From UBA10329 sp964500205 (lineage in GTDB: Bacteria; Bacteroidota; Bacteroidia; UBA10329): a stretch of DNA of 64,000 nucleotides. Position 1 is the first letter of the stretch; each line of letters opens with the position of its first letter. The position numbers and the translations under genes are program-made. Positions 34,391-44,387 of the stretch are shown here, in pieces. The notes under the pieces are model-generated. The model made no database searches and was not told the DNA's origin. It worked only from the letters and a program-made list of their open reading frames with translations. The stretch is from assembly GCA_964500205.1 (NCBI GenBank), contig CAZCNS010000002.1:310001-374000 (forward strand). Reading direction: 5' to 3'.

Positions 34391-35713
34391 TTAACCAAGC
34401 ATCTGAAGCAACATCTGCCCGGCCCTCTCAAGCCGATTACCCCGCGAGCCTTTTATGAGAATGGTCTCCTCCTCGAACTTCTGACCTGCAAGCCATACAG
34501 TGAGTGTTTCGACATCCTCGAAAAAGTGAAACGGGAAATCAGCCTCGTGAGACTTGAACCCCTGCCCTATCAGACATACCTTGGATAATGAAAGATGACG
34601 CAGTCGCTCACAGACGCTGCGATGCTCCACTGCACTGGTCGGTCCAACCTCGCGCATTTCCCCGAGTATTACGGAATGCCGAGGTGAGGCAGTTGCCATC
34701 AAGTTGTCCAGGGCCACGGCCATGCTGCTCGGGTTGGCATTGTAAGCATCAAGGATCAGTGTGTTACTACCCACAACCTTGATCTCCGAGCGGCTGTTGC
34801 TCGGCTCATATCCTGCTATACCTTTAGCTATCTCCTCGTCCGTGAGACCAAAATGAATGCCCACCGCAACGGCCGCCATCAGATTCGGGAGATTGTATGT
34901 GCCCGTGAGGTTGGTAGGTACAGTTCGGCAGGCATCCCAATCAGCATGACCCTTCCTGCGCCATTGCACTGAGATCAGATGTCCGTTTCGGGAAACACGC
35001 CCGCTTACATCATCATTCTCAAGCGCACCATAGGTCATGCGTGCATTACCCTCCGAAGCCTCTATAAGACTGCGATCGCAGGAGTGGACAAACAAGAATC
35101 CGTCTTTTCGCTTGACATGCGCGAACAGCTCTGTCTTGGTCTTCAGCACCCCTTCCAGCCCACCCATGGTCTCTAAGTGTGCCTTACCGATATTCGTGAT
35201 CAGTCCGAAGTCCGGGTCTGCTATTCCGCAAAGCTCTTCTATATCGCCCTGCCGACTCGCCCCCATCTCTATGATGGCCATGTCCTGAGAGCCATTCAAA
35301 CGGAACAGCGTCAGCGGCACTCCGATATGATTATTGAGGTTGCCAATGGTCGAGAGCACGTTGAACCGTTGAGAAAGCACAGCGTGAATAAGTTCCTTGG
35401 TGGTCGTCTTCCCATTGGAACCCGTGACACCAATAACGGGTATGGCAAACTCATCTCGATGCCTGCGTGCCAATTGCTGAAGCGTCAATAAGCCATCCTC
35501 AACGAGAATCATTCGGGGGTCATCAGCAACATCAGCACGGTCAACAATGGCGTAAGCCGCACCTTGCTTCAATGCCGATGCAGCAAAATCATTGCCATCA
35601 AAGTTATCGCCCTTCAACGCCAAGTAGATACATCCACCAGTGATTCTTCTGCTATCGGTGCAGATGGAAGGGTGCTGCGCGTAGAGGCTGTACAGCTGTT
35701 CTATGTTCATCAT
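34391..35713 (-). CDS. murF: UDP-N-acetylmuramoyl-tripeptide--D-alanyl-D-alanine ligase
   Basis: MurF adds D-Ala-D-Ala to the peptidoglycan precursor in the cytoplasm. The 440-residue enzyme has the Mur ligase ATP loop GVTGSNGKTTTKELI near residue 107, GNLNNHIGVPLTLFR, and LDAYNANPSSM near residue 318, diagnostic of MurF. The start is one of two adjacent ATGs (35713 or 35710). In several Flavobacteriia murF also lies near gldJ. Confidence 0.95.
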   Translation of the reverse strand: MMNIEQLYSLYAQHPSICTDSRRITGGCIYLALKGDNFDGNDFAASALKQGAAYAIVDRADVADDPRMILVEDGLLTLQQLARRHRDEFAIPVIGVTGSNGKTTTKELIHAVLSQRFNVLSTIGNLNNHIGVPLTLFRLNGSQDMAIIEMGASRQGDIEELCGIADPDFGLITNIGKAHLETMGGLEGVLKTKTELFAHVKRKDGFLFVHSCDRSLIEASEGNARMTYGALENDDVSGRVSRNGHLISVQWRRKGHADWDACRTVPTNLTGTYNLPNLMAAVAVGIHFGLTDEEIAKGIAGYEPSNSRSEIKVVGSNTLILDAYNANPSSMAVALDNLMATASPRHSVILGEMREVGPTSAVEHRSVCERLRHLSLSKVCLIGQGFKSHEADFPFHFFEDVETLTVWLAGQKFEEETILIKGSRGNRLERAGQMLLQMLG

Positions 35714-35726
35714 CTATGGAAATAAA

Positions 35727-35756
35727 AGACCCCGCAACCATCTGGCTGCAGGGTCT
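35727..35756 (-). terminator. intrinsic terminator after gldJ
   Basis: On the minus strand AGACCCTGC pairs with GCGGGGTCT apart from one mismatch, and TTTTATTT follows. It lies between the gldJ stop and the murF start, so the two genes are probably separate transcripts. Confidence 0.75.
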
Positions 35757-35781
35757 CAAAGTTATCGGACTACTCTCAATC

Positions 35782-37248
35782 TTATTGCTCGCCTACGCGG
35801 GTCATGGCACAACGGAAACCTATATCGTCCGTTGACTGGGCCTGATCCAGATACCTGCGAGTTCCGGGAATAAGCCAGTATGCGCGGTCTTTCCAAGAAC
35901 CTCCTTTGTACACATGAGCCTTGTCATTGATGAGTGAGGTCACACCCCAATCATACATGCGCTTTTTAGACTTTTCACCTTCCTTGTACTCATCATCAGA
36001 ATAGTAGATAGAAGAAGCGTAATCTCCATCAAGGAAGTTAATGTTGTCAGACTTTTTGTAATTTCTACGCTGCGTATTCTCCTCCTCGGTCACTTCTCTC
36101 CAGATGATACGGCCAAGGCTATCCTTCTCAGCTATCTCGCCTTCTTCCTCCCGAAGCTGGGTCTCATAGGTATTACCTCTAAAGGTGCGGAAGTCGTCCA
36201 TATCCTCGGGGCTGAGAGGACGGTAAACATCCATCACCCATTCATTCACGTTTCCTGCCATGCAGTACAGGCCGTAGTCATTAGGCCAGTACGAATGCAC
36301 ATCTGTTGGAATATCGGCACGGTCGTTCAGATTGCCTGCCACACCCATGTTATCACCCTTGCCACGCTTGAAGTTGGCCATCATCTCCCCTTTATACTTA
36401 TCGCTGGCATTTCTCATAAACGCACCATTCCACGGATAGAGTCTGCGCTCGGTAATGCGCTCAAAGACGGTGTTTCCGATTAAACCCAATGCAGCGAACT
36501 CCCACTCGGCTTCGGTCGGCAGGCGGTAACGAGGAAGAAGAATACCGTCCTCAATACGCACCTTTCGGGTATCCTTGTTAGGGTCGAGGTCGATGAGATC
36601 CGTCTTCACAAGACCCTCGTACTGACCTGCGAGATAGGCATCAGTGTTGAAGTTGTCCTCATCCACCTGATTCGGATTCACACGGAGAATGCCCTCGCGG
36701 ATGAGAATCATCTCGTTGACTCTGTCAGTCCTCCATGCGCAGTAGTCAGTAGCTTGCAACCAGTTCACACCGACCACCGGGTAATAATTGTAGGCAGGGT
36801 GGCGCAGATACAATTCCACGTACGGCTCATTATAACCGAGCTTACTTCTCCAAACCAGTGTATCGGGCAAGGCACGCTTGTGTACTTCAGGATAACTGGC
36901 CGAGAATACACGGCTCAACCAGAAAAGGTACTCACGATAGTCGACATTGGTCACTTCGGTTTCGTCCATGTAGAACGAAGAAACAGTGACCCTGCGAGGG
37001 ATGTTGTCCCAATCATAGCGAACGTCCTGTTCCACACGGCCCATGGTGTAAGTACCACCTTGAATGAAGACAAGACCGGGGCCAGTCTCCTGACCCTCCC
37101 AAGGCGCCACCTCGAATCCCCCATTCTTAGGGTCATTCTGGTTCCAACCCGTGGTAGCAGATCGGTCTTTCTGGCATGATGAATGGGAAAATGCTAACAA
37201 CAGCACTACACCCATTGCGACTATCGACTTGAGACGATTGGTTCTCAT
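35782..37248 (-). CDS. gldJ: gliding motility lipoprotein GldJ (SUMF1/FGE-like)
   Basis: GldJ is an outer-membrane-associated lipoprotein needed for gliding and type IX secretion in Flavobacterium. The protein has a lipoprotein signal ending FSHSSC and a formylglycine-generating-enzyme-like domain: GLVFIQGGTYTMG near residue 60, MDETEVTNVDYREYLFW, RLPTEAEWEFAALG, MAGNVNEWVMDVY and GGSWKDRAYW with a final IGFRCAMTR. ATG 37248 is preferred; the open frame begins at a TTG five codons earlier. It lies beside a PorP/SprF gene and close to porU-porV, the arrangement known from Flavobacterium johnsoniae. Confidence 0.9.
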   Translation of the reverse strand: MRTNRLKSIVAMGVVLLLAFSHSSCQKDRSATTGWNQNDPKNGGFEVAPWEGQETGPGLVFIQGGTYTMGRVEQDVRYDWDNIPRRVTVSSFYMDETEVTNVDYREYLFWLSRVFSASYPEVHKRALPDTLVWRSKLGYNEPYVELYLRHPAYNYYPVVGVNWLQATDYCAWRTDRVNEMILIREGILRVNPNQVDEDNFNTDAYLAGQYEGLVKTDLIDLDPNKDTRKVRIEDGILLPRYRLPTEAEWEFAALGLIGNTVFERITERRLYPWNGAFMRNASDKYKGEMMANFKRGKGDNMGVAGNLNDRADIPTDVHSYWPNDYGLYCMAGNVNEWVMDVYRPLSPEDMDDFRTFRGNTYETQLREEEGEIAEKDSLGRIIWREVTEEENTQRRNYKKSDNINFLDGDYASSIYYSDDEYKEGEKSKKRMYDWGVTSLINDKAHVYKGGSWKDRAYWLIPGTRRYLDQAQSTDDIGFRCAMTRVGEQ

Positions 37249-37307
37249 GGCATGATTTTTCAAAAGGGTTTGAACGCTATAACGCGGACGGGGTTACATT
37301 TATTGCA

Positions 37308-38282
37308 TCAGAAGGAGGGGCAGCTGATGGCCCTGAACTTCTTCTTGGGCTGACGGCACTGGAATTGAAGTCCGAGCGACAACTCATGTGAACCTGCTGT
37401 CGCGTTGGAAAGTGCCGAGACCGTGACATCGTAACTGTATCCGAACTTGAATGCTCCGGTCTGGTAGCCAAGCAGGAAGATGAATGCGTCTGGATTCGTA
37501 AAACTCTGACGGAACCAAAGTCCACCTACCACGCCCATCTTACTCAAATAGAAGCCATAGTTCAGCTGCTGAAAATCCTGCTGATGCTGATAGAGAAGGT
37601 TTGGTGAGAGCACCCATGGTCGCACAGCACGCTTGCCGAAGGTAATATTTCCACCAGCATGACCTGTGAACTTCATAGGCAGACGACTCACGCCAGCGAA
37701 ACCTTCATCGGGCATGGTAAGGTGATGAGCGGCAAAACCAAAATATATCCACTCGGTGTAACCTACAAAGCCAGCGGAGAAATCTGCGAAGATGCGGCTC
37801 TCATTAGGCTGAACCTCAGCAGTCTGATATATGAACCCATAGCGAGGGTCTATCATATCCCCGAAGGTAAGTCGGCTCCAATCAATGCTTCGTTGAATGA
37901 CAGCCGCCTGAGCTCCAAAGCGCAAAGAAAACTTCCGAGTAACATTTAGATGGTAGGCATACATCAACGCGCCCTCGAAGGTGTTGAGTGTTCCCTCTCC
38001 GGCCCTGTCGGCCATGAAATAAGCCCCGATGCCCCCGTGCAACTTATCGATGTTCATATCGAAGGATGCCGCGTAGGTCACGAAGGTGCCTGATATTGCA
38101 GGCCACTGGTTCCGATAGTTCATATTGACCCGCGGACATCGCTTGGCACCCGCAAATGCTGGATTCAAATACAGCGGATTTGCGTAGAACTGCGAGAACT
38201 GCGGGTCTTGAGCAGATGTCTCATTCGCCCCGAACAACCCCGAAACAAGCACCAATAGGGCAATGATGTACCTCTTTACCAT
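37308..38282 (-). CDS. PorP/SprF-family type IX secretion membrane protein
   Basis: This intact outer-membrane beta-barrel has 324 residues from ATG 38282. It has a signal peptide ending TSAQ followed by DPQFSQFYANPLYLNPAFAG, the diagnostic start of the family, and the C-terminal FKFGYSYDVTVSALSNATAGSHELSL. Members assist export or anchoring of specific surface adhesins. It is a paralogue of the broken copy at 2123-3067. An upstream in-frame extension to 38387 lacks a signal-peptide logic and is not used. Confidence 0.88.
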   Translation of the reverse strand: MVKRYIIALLVLVSGLFGANETSAQDPQFSQFYANPLYLNPAFAGAKRCPRVNMNYRNQWPAISGTFVTYAASFDMNIDKLHGGIGAYFMADRAGEGTLNTFEGALMYAYHLNVTRKFSLRFGAQAAVIQRSIDWSRLTFGDMIDPRYGFIYQTAEVQPNESRIFADFSAGFVGYTEWIYFGFAAHHLTMPDEGFAGVSRLPMKFTGHAGGNITFGKRAVRPWVLSPNLLYQHQQDFQQLNYGFYLSKMGVVGGLWFRQSFTNPDAFIFLLGYQTGAFKFGYSYDVTVSALSNATAGSHELSLGLQFQCRQPKKKFRAISCPSF

Positions 38283-38506
38283 GTACAGGTTTCTGAAAAT
38301 CGAAGGGCAATGATACGAAATCTTCCTACTTGACATTGACGTCACAAATAGAGTGAAAATGTTTGGACCTATGAAATATCGAGGCAACCTTTACGTTAAT
38401 CGACAGTCTTTCATTGCTGGCTCTGCCTTTCAGCAGTTTGGACTACAACGTGAGGGACATCTGCATTATTTTTCCCGACCATGTTTTTTCTGAAAAAAAA
38501 TCCCTG

Positions 38507-41500
38507 ATGCTGGAGAATCCGTTGAAATTGCGCTGCAGAAAATGCAGTTCCCCCCTCATCCTATCACTCGCTATGCTGTTCTCGGTGTCAGCGTTAGGGC
38601 AAGAAGAGCGCAGCCGTACCCAACCTGTGCAAGGAGTACGCCAAGCTGCACCCGCGTCCCCTCGTCAAGACATGACGCCCCAGGTTACGCCCGCAGCTTT
38701 GCCATCAAGAACTTTCGACCCACGCAACGCAAGCACCCTCCCACCCCCTGCCGACAGTCCTACTGCGCGGGAGCGCGACCGTAGACCTCAGCTCCCGGAA
38801 GGAGTGGAGCGCATCGAATGGGTAAACCCCGTGCGCGAGGAAGGCTTCGACCGCTCGGTGTCGCATTTTCTATTGTTCATAGGAAGCGTGCATGATGTGG
38901 AGAGTGGCTTGCCTAAAGTGATGCGCAACCTACCAGTGAGCAGCGGCAACACCCTTACAGCTACCTTGACCGACCTGCGCTTTGAGCCGCTCACCTTAGA
39001 GGAACGCGAGGCACTGGGAGACAGAAAACTCCCAGACTACATAGAACCCAGCGTCAGCAACTACTCTGAGCGGAAGAGAGATTTTGCTCAAGTGTCATTC
39101 TTCCCATTGAGAAAAAACCCGACCACCGGGCAACTGGAGAAGGTCGTGGAATTCGGTTTGAAGACTCGCGAGATGGCCACAGGTATCCGCAAGGCTGCGC
39201 CATCTGATAATTTCTCGCAAAGTTCCAAACTTGCATCAGGCAGATGGTTCAAGGTCGCTGTAAGTGAGGATGGTATGCATCGCATCACCTACGAACAGCT
39301 GCAGGAGATGGGTATGAATGTGAATTCTGTGAATCCTAGACATCTCACGGTGTTTGGTAATGGCGGAGGAATGCTGCCCCAACCCAACAATGCCTTCCGA
39401 CATGATGACCTTGTGCAGAACCCCATCATTGTAGTTGGTGAGGAGGACGGCAGCTTTGACCCCGGAGACCATATCGTATTCTATGCGAAGGGGCCGCACA
39501 GCTGGGTGAGAGATCAATCCGTTTGCGGTGGTTTCCGGCATGTCTACAATATATATGACGAAAGAGCCTACTACTATGTGACAGCCGACTTGGGCTCGGC
39601 ACCCCGGGTAAGTACTGCGGCACCGCCCGATGGACCGGTCTCGCACACAGTGGAGCACTTCGTGGATCACGTCTTTCACGAACGTGACCTTACCAATTTA
39701 ATAGGGTCGGGTAGACTGTGGATGGGAGAGCTGTTTGACATTCAAACCTCTCAGACCTTTGATTTCGGTATCAGCAATGTCAGGGCCGGGAGCATGGCGA
39801 ATCTGGGAGTTCAAGTGTATGCGCGCTCCTTGACATCACCCACTTCTTTCAGTGTGAGAGTGAACAACACGCAGGTGGGCACGATGACCGTTTCGAGCGT
39901 CTCTGGTGGTTACAACAGGAATGCAGCAGGAGATTTCCTGTGTGCGCCCATTCAATTGAACTCTGGCAACACGTCTGTAACACTCACTTACAGTAAGGGC
40001 GGGAATCCAAGTGCGCAAGGGTGGCTGGACTACATCACTCTGATCTGCTCCCGTGATCTGCGGTTGGCCGGTGCGCAAATGGCTTTCCGAGACACCTCAT
40101 CGGTGGGTGCGGGAAACATTGCGGAGTTCAGAATGGGAAATGCAACCTCGGCCACACGAATATGGGAGACAAGCGATCCGACCAATGTGCGGCAGATGCC
40201 GGTCAGCCTGAGTGGTGGCACAGCAAGCTTCCGTGCCGCCACAGACTCCCTGCGTCAGTTCATTGCCTTCAATGGGAGCAGTTACCTGCCAGTGCAGACC
40301 ATCGGTGAAGTGCAGAATCAGAACCTGCATGGGCTGCCACAGGCCGACATGGTAATAGTGGCGCATCCGGATTTCATGAGTGAGGCCAACCGCCTGGCTG
40401 ACTTTCATCGGTCGAATGTCACAAACACGCTCTCTGTTCATGTGGTCACTCCTGAGCAGATCTATAATGAGTTCAGCAGCGGTGCTCAGGATGTGACTGC
40501 CATCCGCGATTTTATGCGCATGTTCTACGAGCGCAGCACTGACTGGCAGGACATGCCGCGCTATCTGCTTCTTTTCGGGGACGCATCCTATGATTATAAA
40601 GACCGCGTGGCAGGCAACACTAATTTCGTTCCGAGCTACCAATCTGTCGAGTCGCTGCTGCCCACCACCAGCTTCGTCAGCGATGATTACTTCGGACTGC
40701 TCGACCCCAACGAAGGACGTTGGAACCCCACGGACAATGACGCGCTGGACATCGGCATAGGCCGTTTCCCAGTCGACTTCCCAGAGGAAGCTCGCGGTGT
40801 GGTCGACAAGATCATACGCTATGAGGACATCAACGCCAACATCACTGAGGCCGAGAGCCTTTGCTGCGCAGGGGGTAACGTGAGTGTTTCTCCTGACTGG
40901 CGCAACCGCATCACTTTTGTGGCCGATGATGAGGACGGTAACACGCACATCAACCAATCCGACCAGCTGGCCGTGCTTGTGGATACGACCTACCGCGACT
41001 TCAACATCAACAAGATCTACTTCGATGCCTACGTGCAGCAAAGCACGCCCGGAGGGCAGCGTTATCCAGAAGTCACACGTGATATCAATAATGATGTTAA
41101 CCGTGGTGCACTTCTCATCAACTACACCGGGCACGGTGGCGAAGTGGGCTGGGCGCATGAGCGGGTGCTTGGACTGAGCGACATCAACAGCTGGAGCAAC
41201 ACCGATAATCTGGTGGCGTTCGTCACCGCAACTTGCGAATTTGCCCGTTATGATGACCCCGAACGGGTGTCAGCAGGTGAGCTATGCCTGTTGGTGCCTG
41301 ACGGGGGTGCCATCGCGCTGTTCACCACAACCCGCTTGGTTTACTCAGCCCCGAATTTCAACCTGAACCGCAATTTCTTCTTTAATCTGCTCAAAGAACA
41401 ACCCTGGGGTGAACCTACCATGGGCGATGTGATCCGCATGACCAAAGTGGCGAGCGGTGGCTCGGTGAACAACCGCAACTTCGTGCTTTTGGGCGACCCA

Positions 41501-42604
41501 GCGCAGCGTCTCAGCTATCCGCTGGAGCAGGCGGTCACCGTTTCGGTCAATGGCATCTCAGTGTCAGAAGGCATTGACACCCTAAGTGCACTTCAACTGG
41601 TGACCGTTACCGGAAGACTTCAGACGCGGGAAGGCCAGCCGATGACCGATTTCAACGGCATCATCTATCCTACGGTGTTCGACAAACCATCGGTGGTCTC
41701 AACACTGGGCAACGATCCCGGGTCGCCCATCAGGAACTTTGCACTTCGGAACAACATCCTGTACAAAGGAAAGGCGAGTGTGGTCAATGGTGAGTTCAGC
41801 TTCCAGTTCATGGTGCCCAAGGACATTGCCTACAACTTCGGCTGGGGCCGCATCAGCTACTACGCAGAGGGCATGGGCATCAATGCAAGCGGACATTTCG
41901 AGGATTTCGTGATAGGAGGGTCGTACGCTGGTGCGGAAGGAGATGATAAAGGGCCGACCGTCCGTCTTTTCATGAACGAGGAGAGCTTTGTCTTTGGTGG
42001 CACCACTGATGAAAGTCCTGTTATGATAGCATTGCTGGTCGATAGTAGCGGGATCAACACCGTGGGCAGCGGCATAGGTCATGACATCACCACCGTGCAC
42101 AACGGCAACACGGCTGCCACCATCGTTCTCAATGACTTCTACGAGTCAGACCTCGACAGCTACCAGAGCGGTAGGGTGGCCTATCCGTTCCGCAACCTGC
42201 CCGAAGGCACGCACACCCTGAGGTTCAAGGCGTGGGACGTTCACAACAACAGCTCTGAGGCATACACGGAGTTCGTAGTGGCCGAATCGGCCGAGATGGC
42301 ACTCAAGCACGTGCTCAACTATCCCAACCCGTTCACCACCCACACACAGTTCATGTTCGAGCACAACCAGGCATGCAACAGCCTTGATGTGATGGTGCAG
42401 GTGTTCACCATTTCAGGTAAGCTGGTGAAGACGATTCACCGCACTATCATGACCGATGGTTTCCGTGGCGATCCCATCGAATGGGACGGACTGGACGACT
42501 ACGGTCAGCGCATTGGTCGCGGTGTGTACGTGTATAATCTGCGCGTTACCGGACCCGATGGGCAGAAGGCTCAGAAGACGGAGAAACTGGTGGTGCTCCG
42601 ATAA
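38507..42604 (+). CDS. porU: type IX secretion system sortase PorU
   Basis: PorU is the surface C25-type peptidase that removes C-terminal sorting domains from type IX cargo and attaches the protein to the cell surface. The product of about 1365 residues has a signal peptide ending ALGQ, a long beta-rich N-terminal region, the gingipain-like domain (LLFGDASYDYK, IGRFPV) with catalytic His876 in TGHGG and Cys910 in TATCEF, and a C-terminal domain with NYPNPF typical of sorting regions. ATG 38507 sits right before the signal peptide. It is followed by porV, as in Flavobacteriia. Confidence 0.93.
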   Translation: MLENPLKLRCRKCSSPLILSLAMLFSVSALGQEERSRTQPVQGVRQAAPASPRQDMTPQVTPAALPSRTFDPRNASTLPPPADSPTARERDRRPQLPEGVERIEWVNPVREEGFDRSVSHFLLFIGSVHDVESGLPKVMRNLPVSSGNTLTATLTDLRFEPLTLEEREALGDRKLPDYIEPSVSNYSERKRDFAQVSFFPLRKNPTTGQLEKVVEFGLKTREMATGIRKAAPSDNFSQSSKLASGRWFKVAVSEDGMHRITYEQLQEMGMNVNSVNPRHLTVFGNGGGMLPQPNNAFRHDDLVQNPIIVVGEEDGSFDPGDHIVFYAKGPHSWVRDQSVCGGFRHVYNIYDERAYYYVTADLGSAPRVSTAAPPDGPVSHTVEHFVDHVFHERDLTNLIGSGRLWMGELFDIQTSQTFDFGISNVRAGSMANLGVQVYARSLTSPTSFSVRVNNTQVGTMTVSSVSGGYNRNAAGDFLCAPIQLNSGNTSVTLTYSKGGNPSAQGWLDYITLICSRDLRLAGAQMAFRDTSSVGAGNIAEFRMGNATSATRIWETSDPTNVRQMPVSLSGGTASFRAATDSLRQFIAFNGSSYLPVQTIGEVQNQNLHGLPQADMVIVAHPDFMSEANRLADFHRSNVTNTLSVHVVTPEQIYNEFSSGAQDVTAIRDFMRMFYERSTDWQDMPRYLLLFGDASYDYKDRVAGNTNFVPSYQSVESLLPTTSFVSDDYFGLLDPNEGRWNPTDNDALDIGIGRFPVDFPEEARGVVDKIIRYEDINANITEAESLCCAGGNVSVSPDWRNRITFVADDEDGNTHINQSDQLAVLVDTTYRDFNINKIYFDAYVQQSTPGGQRYPEVTRDINNDVNRGALLINYTGHGGEVGWAHERVLGLSDINSWSNTDNLVAFVTATCEFARYDDPERVSAGELCLLVPDGGAIALFTTTRLVYSAPNFNLNRNFFFNLLKEQPWGEPTMGDVIRMTKVASGGSVNNRNFVLLGDPAQRLSYPLEQAVTVSVNGISVSEGIDTLSALQLVTVTGRLQTREGQPMTDFNGIIYPTVFDKPSVVSTLGNDPGSPIRNFALRNNILYKGKASVVNGEFSFQFMVPKDIAYNFGWGRISYYAEGMGINASGHFEDFVIGGSYAGAEGDDKGPTVRLFMNEESFVFGGTTDESPVMIALLVDSSGINTVGSGIGHDITTVHNGNTAATIVLNDFYESDLDSYQSGRVAYPFRNLPEGTHTLRFKAWDVHNNSSEAYTEFVVAESAEMALKHVLNYPNPFTTHTQFMFEHNQACNSLDVMVQVFTISGKLVKTIHRTIMTDGFRGDPIEWDGLDDYGQRIGRGVYVYNLRVTGPDGQKAQKTEKLVVLR

Positions 42605-42705
42605 CCATCTTTTTTTCATGGTTTGAAATAAATGAGAAAACATCGCGTTAGCCACCGCATTGTTGACAACGGATGCAGTTGACAGACCAGTAGTTCATGG
42701 GAGGC

Positions 42706-42713
42706 TATATTTG
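42706..42713 (+). promoter_or_regulatory. -7 element of a porV promoter
   Basis: TATATTTG matches TAnnTTTG and lies 20 bases before the porV ATG. A TTG is found 24 bases upstream, a little farther than usual. It suggests porV can be transcribed separately from porU. Confidence 0.5.
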
Positions 42714-42733
42714 CAACCCTTAAAATTTTGAGG

Positions 42734-43984
42734 ATGACCTTTTTGAAAAATGTGGGCATTGCAGCCCTGCTGACGGCTTCATTGGCAAATCACGTTGAAG
42801 CACAGACCTTTGCCACCGATGACGGTGATGGTTCGCTTCAGTTGAATACCATCACTACCGCTGCGCCCTTCCTCATGATTTCGCCCGATGCAAGAGCAGG
42901 AGGAATGGGTGACCTCGGTGCGGCCACGGGGGCAGATGCAGCATCCATCCACTGGAACCCAGGTAAGCTTGCTTTTGCTGAAAACAAGATGGGCTTTGCC
43001 CTGTCCTACACGCCATGGCTCAGGGCACTGGTTCCAGACATCAATCTGGCCTACCTCTCCGGCTATGGAAAGATCGGCAAGAAGGGCAACCAGACTCTTG
43101 CTGGCTCCCTCCGTTACTTCTCGCTCGGTGATATCACCTTTACCGATATCAATGGAAATACCATAGGGCAATTCCGACCGAACGAGTTTGCCATCGACCT
43201 CGCCTATGCACGGGAACTGGCCAAAGGTTTCTCCGGAGGTCTTGCGCTTCGTTATGTATTCTCCAACCTGACCGGAGGCATCAACGTGGGCGGAGCGGAC
43301 ACCCGGCCTGGTATGGCCGCTGCGGCTGACCTTGGTTTCTTCTATAAGAATGAATCGTTAGAGGTAGCCAAGAAGAAGACGATCATCACCGCTGGACTCG
43401 TCTTCTCTAACATCGGGTCGAAGATGAGCTATACCAACCTTGACGAGGAAGACTTCCTACCAATGAACCTACGCCTCGGCCTCGGTTTCCGTATGTTCTT
43501 CGACAAGCATAATTCACTTGGCATCTATGCGGACTTCAACAAACTGCTTGTTCCAACACCTCCAAGGTACCTCAAGACCACTCCAGGCGGTAATGTGGAC
43601 TCACTCGACTTCAACGGGCAACGAATCATAGAGGCTGGTAAAGACCCGAATGTCAGCGTGCCGGCAGGTCTGTTCCAGTCCTTTGGCGATGCTCCAGGCG
43701 GTGCGGCAGAGGAATTTGCCGAGATTCAGATCTCCGTAGGTATGGAATACTGGTATCAGAAACTGTTCGCTGTGAGGGCAGGTTATTTTCACGAAGCGGA
43801 AGTGAAGGGAAACAGGCGCTATGTGACAGTAGGAGCTGGTATCCGCTACAACGTTTTCGGTCTTGACTTCGCCTATCTCATCCCCGTACAGCAGCGGCAT
43901 CCTTTGGAGAACACCTTGCGCTTCACCCTGACCTTTGACTTCGATGCCTTCAAAAAGCAGAATAAGGACACAGAAGGTGAGTGA
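42734..43984 (+). CDS. porV: type IX secretion outer-membrane shuttle protein PorV
   Basis: PorV is a 14-strand beta-barrel that carries cargo from the translocon to PorU. The 416-residue protein has a signal peptide ending VEAQ and the family start LMISPDARAGGMGDLGAATGADAASIHWNPGKLAF. The rest alternates amphipathic strands, ending in TLTFDFD. ATG 42734 is used rather than the TTG two codons before. Its TGA (43982-43984) overlaps the ATG of the duplicated ispF fragment as TGATG. Confidence 0.92.
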   Translation: MTFLKNVGIAALLTASLANHVEAQTFATDDGDGSLQLNTITTAAPFLMISPDARAGGMGDLGAATGADAASIHWNPGKLAFAENKMGFALSYTPWLRALVPDINLAYLSGYGKIGKKGNQTLAGSLRYFSLGDITFTDINGNTIGQFRPNEFAIDLAYARELAKGFSGGLALRYVFSNLTGGINVGGADTRPGMAAAADLGFFYKNESLEVAKKKTIITAGLVFSNIGSKMSYTNLDEEDFLPMNLRLGLGFRMFFDKHNSLGIYADFNKLLVPTPPRYLKTTPGGNVDSLDFNGQRIIEAGKDPNVSVPAGLFQSFGDAPGGAAEEFAEIQISVGMEYWYQKLFAVRAGYFHEAEVKGNRRYVTVGAGIRYNVFGLDFAYLIPVQQRHPLENTLRFTLTFDFDAFKKQNKDTEGE

Positions 43985-44076
43985 TGAAAATAAGAACAGG
44001 CTTCGGCTATGACGTACACCAACTTGCCGAGGTCTTATCCTTTAGTCTTGCTTTTGATTCTATCTTCGTTACATGA
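43984..44076 (+). pseudogene. duplicated 5' end of ispF (30-codon leader ORF)
   Basis: An ATG at 43984, overlapping the porV stop, starts MKIRTGFGYDVHQLAE, the first 16 residues of IspF except Lys for Arg at position 2. After the repeat ends at 44032 the frame continues with unrelated codons and stops at 44074-44076, overlapping the MNT start by ATGA. This is probably the original ispF start, cut off when the MNT-HEPN pair was inserted; it may now act as a leader that couples antitoxin translation to porV. Confidence 0.75.
43990..44032 (+). repeat. 43-bp direct repeat, left copy (ispF 5' end)
   Basis: These 43 bases are identical to 44811-44853. The shared ATG six bases before extends the similarity, with three mismatches in the second codon. 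The two copies bracket the MNT-HEPN genes like attachment-site or duplication repeats. Confidence 0.9.
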
Positions 44077-44387
44077 ACAAGGACCGACTGCTCAGTCGAA
44101 TCAAGTCAACAGTAAAGGCATCTGACAAGAACGCCACACTTGTCCTGTATGGTTCATACGCACGTGGCGATGAACAGAAAGACTCGGACATCGACCTTCT
44201 GATTCTTGTAGACACCGATCATCTGAGCAGGAAAGATGCCAAACGACTCAAGTATCCGCTCTATGATATTGAGTTTGAGACAGGGACAATAATCAGTCCG
44301 CTCGTATTAACAAGGAAAGACTGGGAGACCCGTCATCGCTCCACGCCTTTCTATGAGAATGTGAAACGGGAGGGCAGGGTGCTATGA
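44073..44387 (+). CDS. MNT-domain nucleotidyltransferase antitoxin
   Basis: This 104-residue minimal nucleotidyltransferase has the pol-beta motif GSYARGD at residues 27-33 followed by the metal-binding DSDIDLLI with Asp39 and Asp41. Related MNT proteins neutralise HEPN toxins by adding AMP to them. It overlaps the HEPN gene by ATGA, so the two are coupled. The pair is inserted between porV and ispF. Confidence 0.85.
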   Translation: MNKDRLLSRIKSTVKASDKNATLVLYGSYARGDEQKDSDIDLLILVDTDHLSRKDAKRLKYPLYDIEFETGTIISPLVLTRKDWETRHRSTPFYENVKREGRVL

